The notes below the pieces were generated by a model. The model saw only the letters and a list, made by a program, of their open reading frames with translations. It was not told the origin of the DNA and did not search any database. From Stomoxys calcitrans (lineage: Eukaryota > Arthropoda > Insecta > Diptera > Muscidae): a DNA stretch of 64,000 nt. Where the stretch lies: assembly GCF_963082655.1 (NCBI RefSeq), contig NC_081554.1:55056498-55120497 (forward strand), given 5' to 3'. Below, one piece after another: positions 52,576-63,893 of the stretch (the first letter of the stretch is position 1; each line of letters opens with the position of its first letter). The position numbers were made by a program, and so were the translations under genes.

Positions 52576-53482
52576 CTTGTTAGGCCAACAAAGGAGAAAA
52601 AATAATTGCTATGCTATTGGAGCTATATCAAGTTATGGTCCGATTCGGACCACAATCGAATTGTATGTTGGAGACCATAGTAGAAGCCATTTTGTAAAAT
52701 TTCAGTCAATTCGAATAAGAATTGCCCCCTTTAGGGACTCAAGAAGTAAAATAGAGAGATCGGTTTATATGGCAGCTGTATCCGGCTATAGACCGATTCA
52801 GACCATATTTGACACGTATGTTGAAGGTCATGGAAGAAGCCGTTGTACAAAATTTCAGCTAAATAAGCCCTCTAGAACCTCAAGAAGTCAAGATCCCCAG
52901 ATCGGTTTATATGGCAGCTATGTCAGGTTATGGACCGATTTGAACCATATTTGGTTCAACAGTTGTTGGAAGTCATAAAAAAACACGTCATGCAAAATTT
53001 CAGGCTAATCGGATAAGAATAGCGCCCTCTACAGGCTCACGAAGTCAAGACCCCAGATCGGTTTATATGGCAACTATATCATGTTATGTACTGATTTGAG
53101 TCATACTGAGCACAGTCGCTGGAAGCCATAACATAACACCCCATGCAAAATTTCAGCTAAATCGGATAAGAATTGCGACCTCTAGTGGCTCAAGAAGTTA
53201 AGATCCAAGATCGGTTTATATGGCAGCTTCATCAAAACATGGACCAATAGGGCCCATTAACAATCCCAAACGACCTACATTAAAAAAAAGTATTTGTGCA
53301 AAATTTCAAGCAGCTAGCTTTACTACTTCCAAAGTTAACGTGTTTTCGACAGACAGACGGATGGACGGACATAGCTCGATTGACTTACAATGCCATGACG
53401 ATCAAGAATATGGGGTCTTAGACTAATATTTCGAGGAATTACAAACAGATTGTCGAAATTAGTATACCACCCAACCTATGAT
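52576..53482 (-). mobile_element. DINE-1-like element, 3' terminus missing
   Basis: It begins with tail-proximal sequence (AGGCCAACAAAGGAGAAAAA, TTGCTATGCTATTGGAGCTA), continues through about four units (GGTTTATATGGCAGCTATGT, AGATCCAAGATCGGTTTATA), and ends with the head: GACAGACAGACGGATGGACG, CATGACGATCAAGAATATGG and TTAGTATACCACCC. It lies immediately beside the previous element in the same orientation. Confidence 0.75.
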
Positions 53483-53685
53483 GCGATGAAAATTTAAGCA
53501 GTGCTACCGGATGCACTTCATTCCACCACATCATCGGTCCCAAGTGGAGGATCTAGTTAACGAGCGGATTATCGAACATGGGTGTAACTCTGAAGAGGGT
53601 CCACCCATACAAATTATGAGCTGCGAGTATAGAGGGACATCTTGATGCTGAGTTTTGCGTCTGCAGAATGTATTGCAAACGCAAA

Positions 53686-53757
53686 TTTACCCATGAACAT
53701 TCCATTAAGAATTGGGCCAAACTTCTCACAAATCAATGAGTGCTGTCCGATTCCCTG
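53686..53757 (-). mobile_element. tRNA-derived SINE, tail fragment
   Basis: TTACCCATGAACATTCCATT and AATCAATGAGTGCTGTCCGA are the SINE tail in reverse. The rest is replaced by DINE-like sequence. Confidence 0.65.
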
Positions 53758-54712
53758 AAATTTGAAATAATGATTTGTTTTAAGCCTCCCGACATCCGAC
53801 CCAAATTTGAGTCAGATCAGACTATATAGAAATAGCAGTCATATAGACCGATCTTCCAATTTTGGGTCTTAATCCTTAAAAAAGCAAATTTGATGTCTGA
53901 AAACGATTCGGCTGAAATTTTGCACGTAGCATTTTGTTTTCACTTCCAACGAGTGTGCCAAAAACAGTCCATAACTTGATATATCCGCCATATAAACCGA
54001 TCTCCCGATTTGACTTCTTGGGCTCCTAGGGAGCCCAATTTGGTTGAAATTTTGCATATGTCAAAGAAGTAAAGTTAGGCGCTTGAAATTGTGCACAACT
54101 AATGCCTATTCGTTGAGGTCGGTTGAGATCGTAAATGGGCCAAATCGGTCCATGTTTTGATATAGCTGCCATATAAACCGATCTTGGGTCTTGAATATTT
54201 GATCTTCTAGAGGGAGTAATACTTATCCGATTCGGCTGAAAGTCTACACTTTTGACTTCCAACAAGTGTGCCAAAATTAGTCCATAACCTGATATAGCCG
54301 CCATATAAACCAATCTCCCGATATGACTTCTTGGGCTTCTAGAGGGCGCAATTGTTATCAAATATGGTTAAAATTTTGAATAAGTCGTTTTGGTATGACT
54401 TCCAACAACTGTTCTGTGTATAATTCAAATCGCTTGATAACCTGATATAGCTGTCGTATAAACCGATATCCCAATTTTACTTTCTGAGCCTCGGGAGGGT
54501 GCAATTATTACTCGATTTGTCAGAAATTTTAGAGGTGGTGTTTTTCTATAAGGTCTAACAGCCATGACAAGTGCGGTCCATAACAGCCAATAACATGATA
54601 TAGTGCATATATATTTGAAAAGGTCATTTAAAGAACTTGACAAATGCGATCCATGGTGGAGGGTATATAAGATTCGGCCCTGCCGAACTTAGCACGCTTT
54701 TACTTGTTAAAG
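53758..54712 (+). mobile_element. DINE-like composite of two subfamilies
   Basis: The first ~130 bp belong to the subfamily at 45606 (GAAATAATGATTTGTTTTAA, GCCTCCCGACATCCGACCC). From 53890 the main subfamily follows, including a head-adjacent piece (54060-54150) between central units. The tail closes it: AACTTGACAAATGCGATCC, TTCGGCCCTGCCGAACTTAG and CTTTTACTTGTT at 54708. The order implies at least three fragments joined by insertion or recombination. Confidence 0.65.
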
Positions 54713-54944
54713 AGTAAATTGCTCTTGCCATCCACCACTGATGCATGGCATCTGGCGGTCGAATCTTGTATTATAATGTATTATCTGGGTCTCCACCAAG
54801 AAATATTATCGAAAGTTCAATTAATTGATTAATTGAAGACGGTAAAATTCGATCAGTCTCTCAATATCTGCAGCATTAACCTTTTTTTATCTGGATCTAT
54901 TGTTGTGTTTTTCTATTTGCAAAAAAAAATGTTTCTCCTCTATC

Positions 54945-55526
54945 CTATAGGACGGTCTAATGTATATTGGTCCTTCGACTTGACTTTAAGGGCCCCTAGA
55001 TGGCGCAATTTTTATTCGATTTGGCTTAAATTTTCCATGTAGTGTTCTGTTACGACTTCCAACGATCGCTCCAAGTATGGTCTAAATCGGCGTAAAACTT
55101 GATATAGCGCCGATATAAACCAATCTACCGGTTTGACATTTAAAGTCTCTAGGTAGCGCAATTGTAACCAGATTTGGCTTAAATTTTGCAGGCAGTGTTG
55201 TGTAAGGACTTCCAATGGTGTTGTCAAATATGGTCCAAATCGGTATGTAATACTGTAAACCGATCTCCCGGTTTGACTTCTTGATCCCCTAGAAGCCACA
55301 ACTGTTGGCCAATTTGGCTGAAATTTTGCACGTAGTGTTTTGTTATGACTTCCAAGATTCATGATAAGAATTATTCAAATCAGTCTATTATCTGCTATAG
55401 CGCCCATATAAACCCATCCCTTGATTAGCCCTCTGGTGCCACAAGAAGCTCAAATTTTTGCCGGATTTGGCAGAAATTTGGGAAAATTATGCTCTTAAAC
55501 AAAGTTCAGTTTGCGTAAATTTTTAA
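54945..55526 (+). mobile_element. DINE-1-like element, left part
   Basis: Central units are moderately diverged (GATGGCGCAATTTTTATTCG, ATAGCGCCGATATAAACCAA, CTTCCAAGATTCATGATAAG). The DDE element at 55529 interrupts it, and its tail reappears at 56138-56196. Confidence 0.65.
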
Positions 55527-55528
55527 TA

Positions 55529-56135
55529 AAGGGTGATTTTTTTGAGGTTAGGATTTTCATGCATTAGTATTTGACAGATCACGTGGGATTTCAGACATGG
55601 TGTCAAAGAGAAAGATGCTCAGTATGCTTTGACATTTCATCATGAATAGACTTACTAACGAGCAACGCTTGCAAATCATTGAATTTTATTACCAAAATCA
55701 GTGTTCGGTTCGAAATGTGTTCATTCACCGTAACGTTGCGTCCAACAGCATCTTTGAAAAAATACGGTCCAATGATTCCACCAGCGTACAAACCACACCA
55801 AACAGTGCATTTTTCGGGATGCATGGGCAGTTCTTGAACGGCTTCTGGTTTATCTTCACTCCAAATGCGGCAATTTTGCTTATTTACGTAGCCATTCAAC
55901 CAGAAATGAGCCTCATCGCTGAACAAAATTTGTCAAAATTTGAACACATTTCGAACCGAACACTGATTTTGGTAATAAAATTCAATGATTTGCAAGCGTT
56001 GCTCGTTAGTAAGTCTATTCATGATGAAATGTCAAAGCATACTGAGCATCTTTCTCTTTGACACCATTTCTGAAATCCCACGTGATCTGTCAAATACTAA
56101 TGCACGAAAATCCTAACCTCAAAAAAATCACCCTT
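55529..56135. mobile_element. Snap-back Tc1/mariner-type element with two 5' ends
   Basis: TA flanks both sides (55527-55528 and 56136-56137). The left ~195 bp (AAGGGTGATTTTTTTGAGGT onward) and the right ~190 bp are inverted copies of the same sequence, and each includes the transposase start MNRLTNEQRLQIIEFYYQNQ. The middle (about 55735-55945), read on the minus strand, encodes an internal transposase piece. A normal element would have only a short inverted repeat at its ends, so one 3' end has been replaced by a second 5' end. Confidence 0.85.
55735..56022 (-). pseudogene. DDE_3-like transposase, fused N-terminal and internal fragments
   Basis: On the minus strand the N-terminal helix-turn-helix start (ATG near 56022) reads RLTNEQRLQIIEFYYQNQCS. 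A deletion then joins it to FSDEAHFWLNGYVNKQNCRI, which holds the first catalytic Asp, followed by MHPEKCTVWCGLYAGGIIGP and FFKDAVGRNVTV. The second and third catalytic motifs are absent. The same family as 14582-15350, which keeps the complementary C-terminal part. Confidence 0.8.
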
Positions 56136-56137
56136 TA

Positions 56138-56196
56138 CATGATGGTGGGTTCCTAAAGGTGCGGCTCGGTGGAACTTAGCACTGTTTTACTTGTTA
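56138..56196 (+). mobile_element. DINE-1-like 3' end (continuation of 54945-55526)
   Basis: CATGATGGTGGGTTCCTAAA, a degraded GC palindrome (GTGCGGCTCGGTGGAACTTA) and CTGTTTTACTTGTT complete the element broken by the snap-back transposon. Confidence 0.65.
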
Positions 56197-56257
56197 TTGA
56201 TTCACTATTGCTCGATATGACCATCTTTTGCTTTGACTATTACTCTAAGATTCACTT

Positions 56258-56870
56258 CCAAGAATTTTAAAAAAATTTTTACATTTTTAAAAAGTTTTTA
56301 AATTTTCAAAAAATTTTTAAATTTTCAAAAAAATTTTAAATTTTCAAAAAATTTTAAATTTTCAAAAAATTTTAAATTTTCAAAAAATTTTAAAATTTAA
56401 AAAAAATTTCAAAAATTTTGAAATTTTCAAAAAAATTTTAAATGCTCAAAAAAATTTTAAATGCTCAAAAAAATTTTAAATTTTCACAAAATTGAAAATT
56501 TTTAAAGGTTTCTTAAATTTAAAAAGAATTTTTAAATTTTCAGAAAATTGTTATATGTTCAAAAAATTTTAAATTTTCAAAAAATTTGAAAAATTTTAAA
56601 AGAAATTTTAATTTTGAAAAAAATTTTAACATATTTTAAAAAATTTTAAATTTTTTTGAAAATTGAAAATTTTTTTAAAATTTAAAAATTTTCAAATTTT
56701 TTTAAAATTTCAAAATTTAAAATTTTAAAAAAATTTTAATTTTTAAAAAAAATTTGAAAATTTTTAAAAAAATTTTCAATTTTCAAAAAAAAAATTAAAT
56801 TTTCAAAAAAAATTTTAGTTTTCAAAAAAAATTTTTCATTTTCAAAAAAATTTTAATTTTTAAATATATT
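56258..56870. repeat. AAATTTTCAAAAAATTTT-type tandem array
   Basis: About 600 bp of nearly pure A/T with a repeated AAATTTTCAAAAAATTTT core of about 18-20 bp. The sequence is self-complementary in many places, so both strands look alike. Confidence 0.8.
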
Positions 56871-59800
56871 GTTTGGCAAACCTCCATTTTTCCCCAGAAA
56901 ACTCAGTATTTTTCGAAATATTCGACATCAATCAAAATTATTTTATATTAGATACTATGAACAGGTGTGACTGATACTTACTGGCACTCCAAAATTCCAA
57001 AATTATTAATTACTTTTGATAAGGTCGTTGAAGTTGTACACTGATCATATTGAATTCCAATTGTCCATTATAGCTGCATTAATTTTATTTATGCAAATAA
57101 AATGTGCTGGTAGATTAAAACACAGGAAAACATTGTTTAAAGAATTATTTTTTATTATTAAAAAGAAGCACAAAAACAATTTTTTTATTTTTTTTGTTTT
57201 AATATTCTTTTAGAATATTTTTTTAGGTTTTTTAGTACATATGGTAAGTTTTCTGAGATTTTTTTTTTATGAAAAAATAAAATAATAAAGAATATATTGT
57301 AGACAATTATATGTTAAGTGATATGTGCCATACACACAGGGGAATACATTTTATTTTGTTTTTATTATTATTTTATTTTTATTATACCTATAACAGCATA
57401 TGATAAAAAAGTTATTCAAAATTATGAATCACTGGTTGTAAATCAAGAATTTTTGCATAAAATGTTTAAACAATTGAAAATTAACCAATACACACACACA
57501 CTATTTTTTTAAAAAAGTTATAGAAACAAAAATTTTTAACATAAAATCACTTTCCTTTTGTTTAAATTTTATATATGTTAAATTTTTTATTGTTTTATTT
57601 AGAATTTTTTGTTGTACAAATTTTTTTTCTTATAAAATATTTAATAAATTTTTTACAAGCATTTTAACACACACATGCCCCCAATTAAATTTTAATTTTT
57701 TCACATATTTTTACATATACTTTTTAATTTGATTTCGTTTTTATTTATTTTTAAATTCCTTTTATTTTCAATATTTTTTTTATATTTTTAATATTTTTTT
57801 TATTTTTTTTTTAGAGTTTACATGTTTGATAGTTGAAGAATTTTCTGCATTATTTTTTTTTATAAAGAAAGTTCTATTTTTGTAATATTTTTGTTTAACC
57901 GGTTCACTTAATTCAAAATAAAAAAATATTTTTTTATATATATTTTGTCTGTGTTTAGGTATTTGCTTTCATTTTTTCATCACTTCTTTCATATAAACAC
58001 AGTTTTAAATTTATAAAAATAATTTTTTATTAATTAAGATACTTAATTTTCCTTTTTAATGCTTAATTTCACTTTTTTTGTTGTAATATATTTAAACAAA
58101 TCAACCGTAAACTTGACCGTTTAAGAAAAATCGCTTAAACATTATTCAAATTTGAAAAGCTATAGCAATGTATGCATTTCCCCACATTTCATTGTTAAGA
58201 ACACATAAATGCACACACACACACACACACAAACAAACACCCATTCTGCCGCTCATACACAGAGAAATTGCCAACAAAGGTCATTCTCATGCAATTGCAG
58301 CAAAAATTCAAATGAATTGTGTTAATGTGTTGGTTGATATTTCACGGCGGAAGAAGGAAATGAAATTGAACAGAACCACCGCCAACAAACGGGAGCGCAC
58401 ACTTGAAAACGAACAAACACACACACACACACACACAAACTCACTTCATTGCATTCTCACACAGGGTGCCTCTGCCGATTTATGTTTGTTTGGGGAGAAA
58501 CATTTTTTCATAACTCAAACACACAACAAACAACCACAACTCATACTGTTGGCTGGCTAAGAAGACAACAAACCAGCCAGGCAGGGCGCTGGTGCTGTGC
58601 TTTGGTGTGATGTGTGCAACAGCAACAACTCATTTGGCAGCAACAAACAGCAACAGCCAGCCAGCAACATTACTAGGCAGCCAGAAAGGCAATTTCCCTT
58701 TAAAAATTTTAGCGCCAAAATTTGTTGTGGTCGTTTCGTTGGCATGATGCTTTTCTAAGTAAATATACAAAAGTGTATTTTTTTTTGTTTACCCACCATT
58801 TAGATTTTTTTTTATTATCTCTGTTTGTATTTGCCAACGTCATAAATGACGTAGAAAATTCTTTATAAAATCTTTTGGGTTTTTCCCTAATTTTAAGAAT
58901 TTAATGAACACTATATTTTTAACTTAGAACTGATAAATGTTTTTATTTTTAATTTATTTGTTGTTTTTGACTGCCTTGGCTTTGTTTTTCACGAGATAGT
59001 CGCGTGCGAATTTTTGTTGTTTTTGTTTATTTTGAAATTCCTAAACACCGACCGCACTACCTCATCGTATCATTATCATGGCCTCATCAAAGCCACAATT
59101 CAATTGCAATAATTTGAAAATCTTTTTCCGTTTCTTTTTTGCACTGCTATTTGTTTATTTCGCGCTACGAAATGTTTTTTTTTTAATTTTTTTGCTATGT
59201 GTTCTATATGACGACGTGTGTGTTTTGGTTTGTTTTTACAATTTTTTCTTTTGTTTTGTTTTGGGGGCTCTGTGTGTATGAAGAACCACTGCCGCCGACC
59301 GACCGACCAACCGAGCGACAACAAACACCGTAAAACACTACCAAACCTTATGAAATCGATTTGTAACTGAAATGCTCACAATTGAAATGAAATTTCTGAA
59401 AGTCGTTGCCGTAGTCGTCATCGTCATCGTTGTCGTTGTCGTCGACAGCATCATCGTACAATGTGTGTGCTGTCGTTGTTGTTCGTCGTCTTCGTGTCTT
59501 CCTTATGAGTTGAGTGATGTGTTAGGGGCTGTTGCTGTTGCTGCTGCCGTCACTGCCAGCTGTATGGATGTTTTTATTGTTTTGCCGCTGCTGCTGATTG
59601 CTGCTGCGTTTGTTTTGTTTATGCAGTGGGTGTGCGTGTTTATGTGTGCACGACTTCGACCATTAGCGTCGGCCAATGTTGTTTGTTTTTAACGATAGAT
59701 GGATGGCAGGCATGGCATGGAGGAGCCAGCCGCACCACACACAACCTAATTATGATGTTAAACTGTAATGAAGAAAGCTCATAATGAGAATGTTGGTGTT

Positions 59801-60554
59801 TTGGAGGAGGTTTTTGCATTTTGTTTTTCAAAACAAAGTTGTTTGGCATAAACATCTACCCCCACCATCAACATCATCATCAACAACAATACCATTATCA
59901 TGGTTTTGGTTAAAATTAGACAAACAAAAAATATACAACAAAATATGCATGATTACAGATGTTGTTGCTGCTGTTATTGTTGACGACTTATTTAAATTTC
60001 CCCCCCAGTAGGAGATGGGAGGATTAAAGAGGGCTAAAAGGTCATAGTGAGATGACTACAAGGGATAGATTTTGAGCCTCTAAGACAAAACAAGAAATTT
60101 AAAAGACAAAATTTCTCCAAAGAAGAAATATTCTAAAAATTGTTATTTAACAAACATTTTCAAAATTTTTTCTCAAAAAATTTTTCCTGGAAGCAAAAGT
60201 TTAATTTTTTTCTAAAAAAAAAGTAATTTTCGTTCCTTTTTTAATTTTCTGGAAATTTTTTTGCGAAAAATTTTTTTTACAAAAATGAAATATCTTTAAA
60301 AAAATTGCCAAAAATGCACTTTATAGGGCGCACCCTCGATTTTTTTTTAATTTTTTGCAACATAATCCTCCCCCCCATTTTGACCCCAGGAACATGACTC
60401 TGAAGTCCGTCTTCGGGGAAGTGATCCAACCTAGGCAATATGGGTATTGAATGAAAGGTATTAGCCAGTACATTACGAATATGCAAAAACCTGTATAAAA
60501 ATTAGACTCGAGAAAGACCTACAGGTCTTGCGAATTTTGAATTCTGAACAAAAA
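56871..60554. other. Unassigned unique sequence
   Basis: 56.9-58.1 kb is extremely T- and A-rich. (CA)n tracts lie at about 58212-58231 and 58417-58436. Triplet-rich tracts (CAGCAACAACA near 58620-58670; GTTGTCGTTGTC near 59425-59445) produce low-complexity valine/alanine-rich frames. I see no exon with supportable borders. Confidence 0.4.
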
Positions 60555-61200
60555 CAAGTAAAAGCGTGCTAAGTTCGAACCGGCCGAATCTTATATACCC
60601 TCCACCATGGATCGCATTTGTCGAGTTCTTTGCGCGGTATCTCTTTTCAGGCACACAAAGAATAATGGGTAAGAATTGCTATGCTATTGGAGGTATATTA
60701 AGTTATAGTCCGATTCGCACCATAAGTAAATTGAATATTGATGATTGATTGAATATTGAATTGCGCCCTCTAGTGGCCTATGAAGTCAAGATCCCAGATC
60801 GGTTTATATGGCAGCTATATCAGTCTATGAACCGATTAAAATCATACTTGGCACAATTGTTGGAAGTCATAACAAAACACTTCGTTCACAATTTCAACCA
60901 AATGGGATAATAATTGCGCCCTCTAGAGGCCTAAGAAGTCAAGATGACGGATCGGTTTATATGGCAGCTATATCAGGTTATGGACCGATTTGAACCATAC
61001 TTGGGACAATTGTTTGAAGTTATAACAAAACACATCAAAATTTCAGCCAGATCGGATGAGAAATACGCCCTCTAGAGCCTAAGAATTCAAGATCCCAGAT
61101 CGGTTTACATCGCAGCTATATCAGGTTATGGACCGATATGAACCATACATAGGACAATTATTGGAAGTCATAACAGAACACCTCGTGCTAAATTTCCTGC
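60555..61200 (-). mobile_element. DINE-1-like element, head missing
   Basis: It begins AAACAAGTAAAAGCGTGCTA and TTCGAACCGGCCGAATC (palindrome damaged), then TTATATACCCTCCACCATGG, ATCGCATTTGTCGAGTTCTT and about three central units (GGTTTATATGGCAGCTATAT near 60800 and 60953). It stops near 61200 in unrelated GC-rich sequence (GAGCCCCAGCATCAGCAG). Confidence 0.75.
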
Positions 61201-61365
61201 GCTCAAATTACCCATACGAGTAGATCGAGCCCCAGCATCAGCAGAATTATCCTGCCCCCCAGAGCCTCCTCCTCCATCGAAGGCAGCTTACACTTACCAG
61301 GTCCATGTGAACCAGCACATTTCACATAGCGATACTTCATCGTCGCTACAGTGAGTGAAGACAAA

Positions 61366-62495
61366 AATTTTTCTAAAGACAAAATTTCCATGAAATTTTC
61401 TCTAAAAACGAAATTTCCATTAAATTTTCTTTAGAGAAAAAATTTCCATGAAATTTTCTCTAAAGACAAAATTTCCATGAAATTTTCTCTAAAGACAAAA
61501 TTTCCATGAAATTTTCTCTAAAGACAAAATTTCCATGAAATTTTCTCTAAAGACAAAATTTCCATAAAATTTTCTCTAAAGACAAAATTTCCATAAAATT
61601 TTCTCTAAAGACAAAATTTCCATGAAATTTTCACTAAAGACAAAATTTCCATGAAATTTTCTTTAAAGACAAAATTTTCATGAAATTTTCTCAAAAGACA
61701 AATTTTCCATGAAATTTTCTCTAGAGACAAAATTTCCATGAAATTTTCTCTAAAGACAAAATTTCCATGAAATTTTCTCTACAGACAAAATTTCCATGAA
61801 ATTTTCTCTACAGACAAAATTTCCATGAAATTTTCTCTACAGACAAAATTTCCATGAAATTTTCTCTACAGACAAAATTTCCATGAAATTTTCTCTACAG
61901 ACAAAATTTCCACGAAATTTTCTCTAAAGACAAAATTTCCATGAAATTTTCTTTACAGACAAAATTTCCATGAAATTTTCTCTACAGACAAAATTTCCAT
62001 GAAATTTTCTCTACAGACAAAATTTCCATGAAATTTTCTCTACAGACAAAATTTCCATGAAATTTTCTCTAAAGACAAAATTTCCATGAAATTTTCTCTA
62101 AAGACAAAATTTCCTTGAAATTTTCTCTAAAGACAAAATTTCCATGAAATTTTCTCTAAAGACAAAATTTCCATGAAATTTTCTCTAAAGACAAAATTTC
62201 CATGAAATTTTCTCTAAAGACAAAATTTCCATGAAATTTCCTCTAAAGACAAAATTTCCATGACATTTTCTCTAAAGACAAAATTTCCATGAAATTTTCT
62301 CTAAAGACAAAATTTCCATAAAATTTTCCCTAAAGACAAAATTTCCATGAAAATTTTCTCTAAAGACAACATTTCCATGCAATGTTCTCTAAAGACGAAA
62401 TTTCCATGAAATTTTCTCTTAAGACAAAATTTCCATGAAATTTTCTCTTAAGACAAAATTTCCATGAAATTTTCTCTAAAGACAAAATTTTCCTA
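61366..62495 (+). repeat. 29-bp satellite, second family, forward array (~38 copies)
   Basis: The unit AAAGACAAAATTTCCATGAA then ATTTTCTCT is 29 bp. Variation is clustered: units with CTACAGAC in place of CTAAAGAC occupy most of 61775-62050. A few units carry ATAAAATTTT. No coding potential. Confidence 0.9.
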
Positions 62496-63420
62496 ACGAC
62501 AAAAATACTTAGGATAAGAAATTTCATTACAATTTTCCCTGATGAAATTAAGTTTTTTTTAGGGAAAATTTCTTTATATGCTTATAAAGCAAATACACTC
62601 ACCATTAGGCATAGGCAAGTGACCTCCTGCGTATCACAACGCATGGAATTGCCCGATAATTTGCCAGTGATTCCTTTATCTGTCGCCTCGACTGACTCAC
62701 TTGAATGCGAGTGGTCGTCGGTCGCTTCGACAACTAGATTTTACACATAGCCATGCCATGAACAACACATCGACGTCGTTGTTATTGTTGGTGTTGTCGT
62801 CGTCGTCCATATTTACTGACAACGTCGACAAACTGACTCATTTTTATTTGTTTTGTTTATTTTATTTGTTTTGTTGTTTTTGTTCTGAGCACTCTTTGTT
62901 TGTTTGTCTGTTTATCGTTATGCCAATTTTTGTATTTTTATATTAGCAATACAGCTGAGTACTCTTCGGTCGGTTGGTTGGTTGGTCTTCGGTTCGGTAA
63001 ATGCTCCTTAGCATGGACTGACTGACTAGCTGACTAACTGAGTGACAGACAAATCATCCATCCACTTTACCTCTACCACACACATCATTTTGCTTTGGCA
63101 TTTCGCGTTTTTGTTTGTTTGCCGTCGCCGCCCATTTTTGCCCATTCCATTGGATATTTGTTTATGTTGGACGGTCTTCTTTTTTTGTAGTTGTGGGGCT
63201 GTTGACTGGCTAGATGGCTTGGCAGGGGATGATGTGTGTTTGTCAACATTTTTCGTTTGCGGTTTATATTTGCTCTGGAGTTTGGTCACAACTCATCCAA
63301 ACAGCCCATAGTCAGTCAGTCAGTCATTTTTTACGACTACATTTAGAGTCTCTGATGGGAGAGTAAGTTTTAGGCAATGAGTTTAGGGCGGATTTTGAAA
63401 CCCCTTGAAGGAAATTCGTG
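62496..63420. other. Unassigned spacer between the inverted satellite blocks
   Basis: This is GC-richer than the satellites, with TCGTCGTCGTCC- and GTCGGTTGGTTGG-type tracts and a GACTGACTGACTAGCTGACT stretch near 63016. No exon is supported. Confidence 0.4.
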
Positions 63421-63439
63421 TCAATGGAAAATGTGTTGG

Positions 63440-63778
63440 AAATTTTTTCTTGAGATGAAATTTCTTAGAAATTTTTTCTTGAGATGAAATTTTTTAGAAA
63501 TTTTGTCTTTAGAGAAAATTTCATGGAAATTTTGTCTTTAGAGAAAATTTCATGATACTTTTGTCTTTAGAGAAAATTTAATGGAAATTTTGTCTTTAGA
63601 GAAAATTTCATGGAAATTTTGTCTTTAGAGAAAATTTCATGGAAATTTTGTCTTTAGAGAAAATTTCATGGAAATTTTGTCTTTAGAGAAGATTTCATGG
63701 AAATTTTGTCTTTAGAGAAAATTTTATGGAAATTTCGTCTTTAGAGAAAATTTCACGGAAATTTTGTCTTTAGAAAAT
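63440..63778 (-). repeat. 29-bp satellite, second family, inverted array (~11 copies)
   Basis: GTCTTTAGAGAAAATTTCAT then GGAAATTTT is the exact reverse complement of the unit at 61366-62495. The first two units are diverged (TTTTCTTGAGATGAAATTTC). Confidence 0.9.
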
Positions 63779-63780
63779 TT

Positions 63781-63893
63781 AGTTTCAAGAGCGCATATCA
63801 AGCCGTTTATTGGCTTAGGTGTATGTCCATAATGGCATGCGGCGGACTAATATACGCACCCTCTTTTCAACCTAACCAAACCTTATCTTGGGA
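63781..63893 (+). mobile_element. LINE 3' UTR fragment
   Basis: AGAGCGCATATCAAGCCGTT, TATTGGCTTAGGTGTATGTC and TTTTCAACCTAACCAAACC parallel the 3' UTR of the LINE at 10800-10868 (AGAGCGCACAACAAGCCGAT, ACTGGCGTAGGTGTG, TTTTCAACCTAAC). It lies at the edge of the inverted satellite; degenerate satellite-like sequence resumes at 63894 and runs to the window end. Confidence 0.7.

Noticed and set aside
59372..59692. A 106-codon hydrophobic frame with Val-, Ala- and Cys-rich runs, resembling a membrane protein
   Set aside because: It is produced by GTC/GTT and GCT/GCC triplet tracts. No splice context or conservation can be argued from the sequence.
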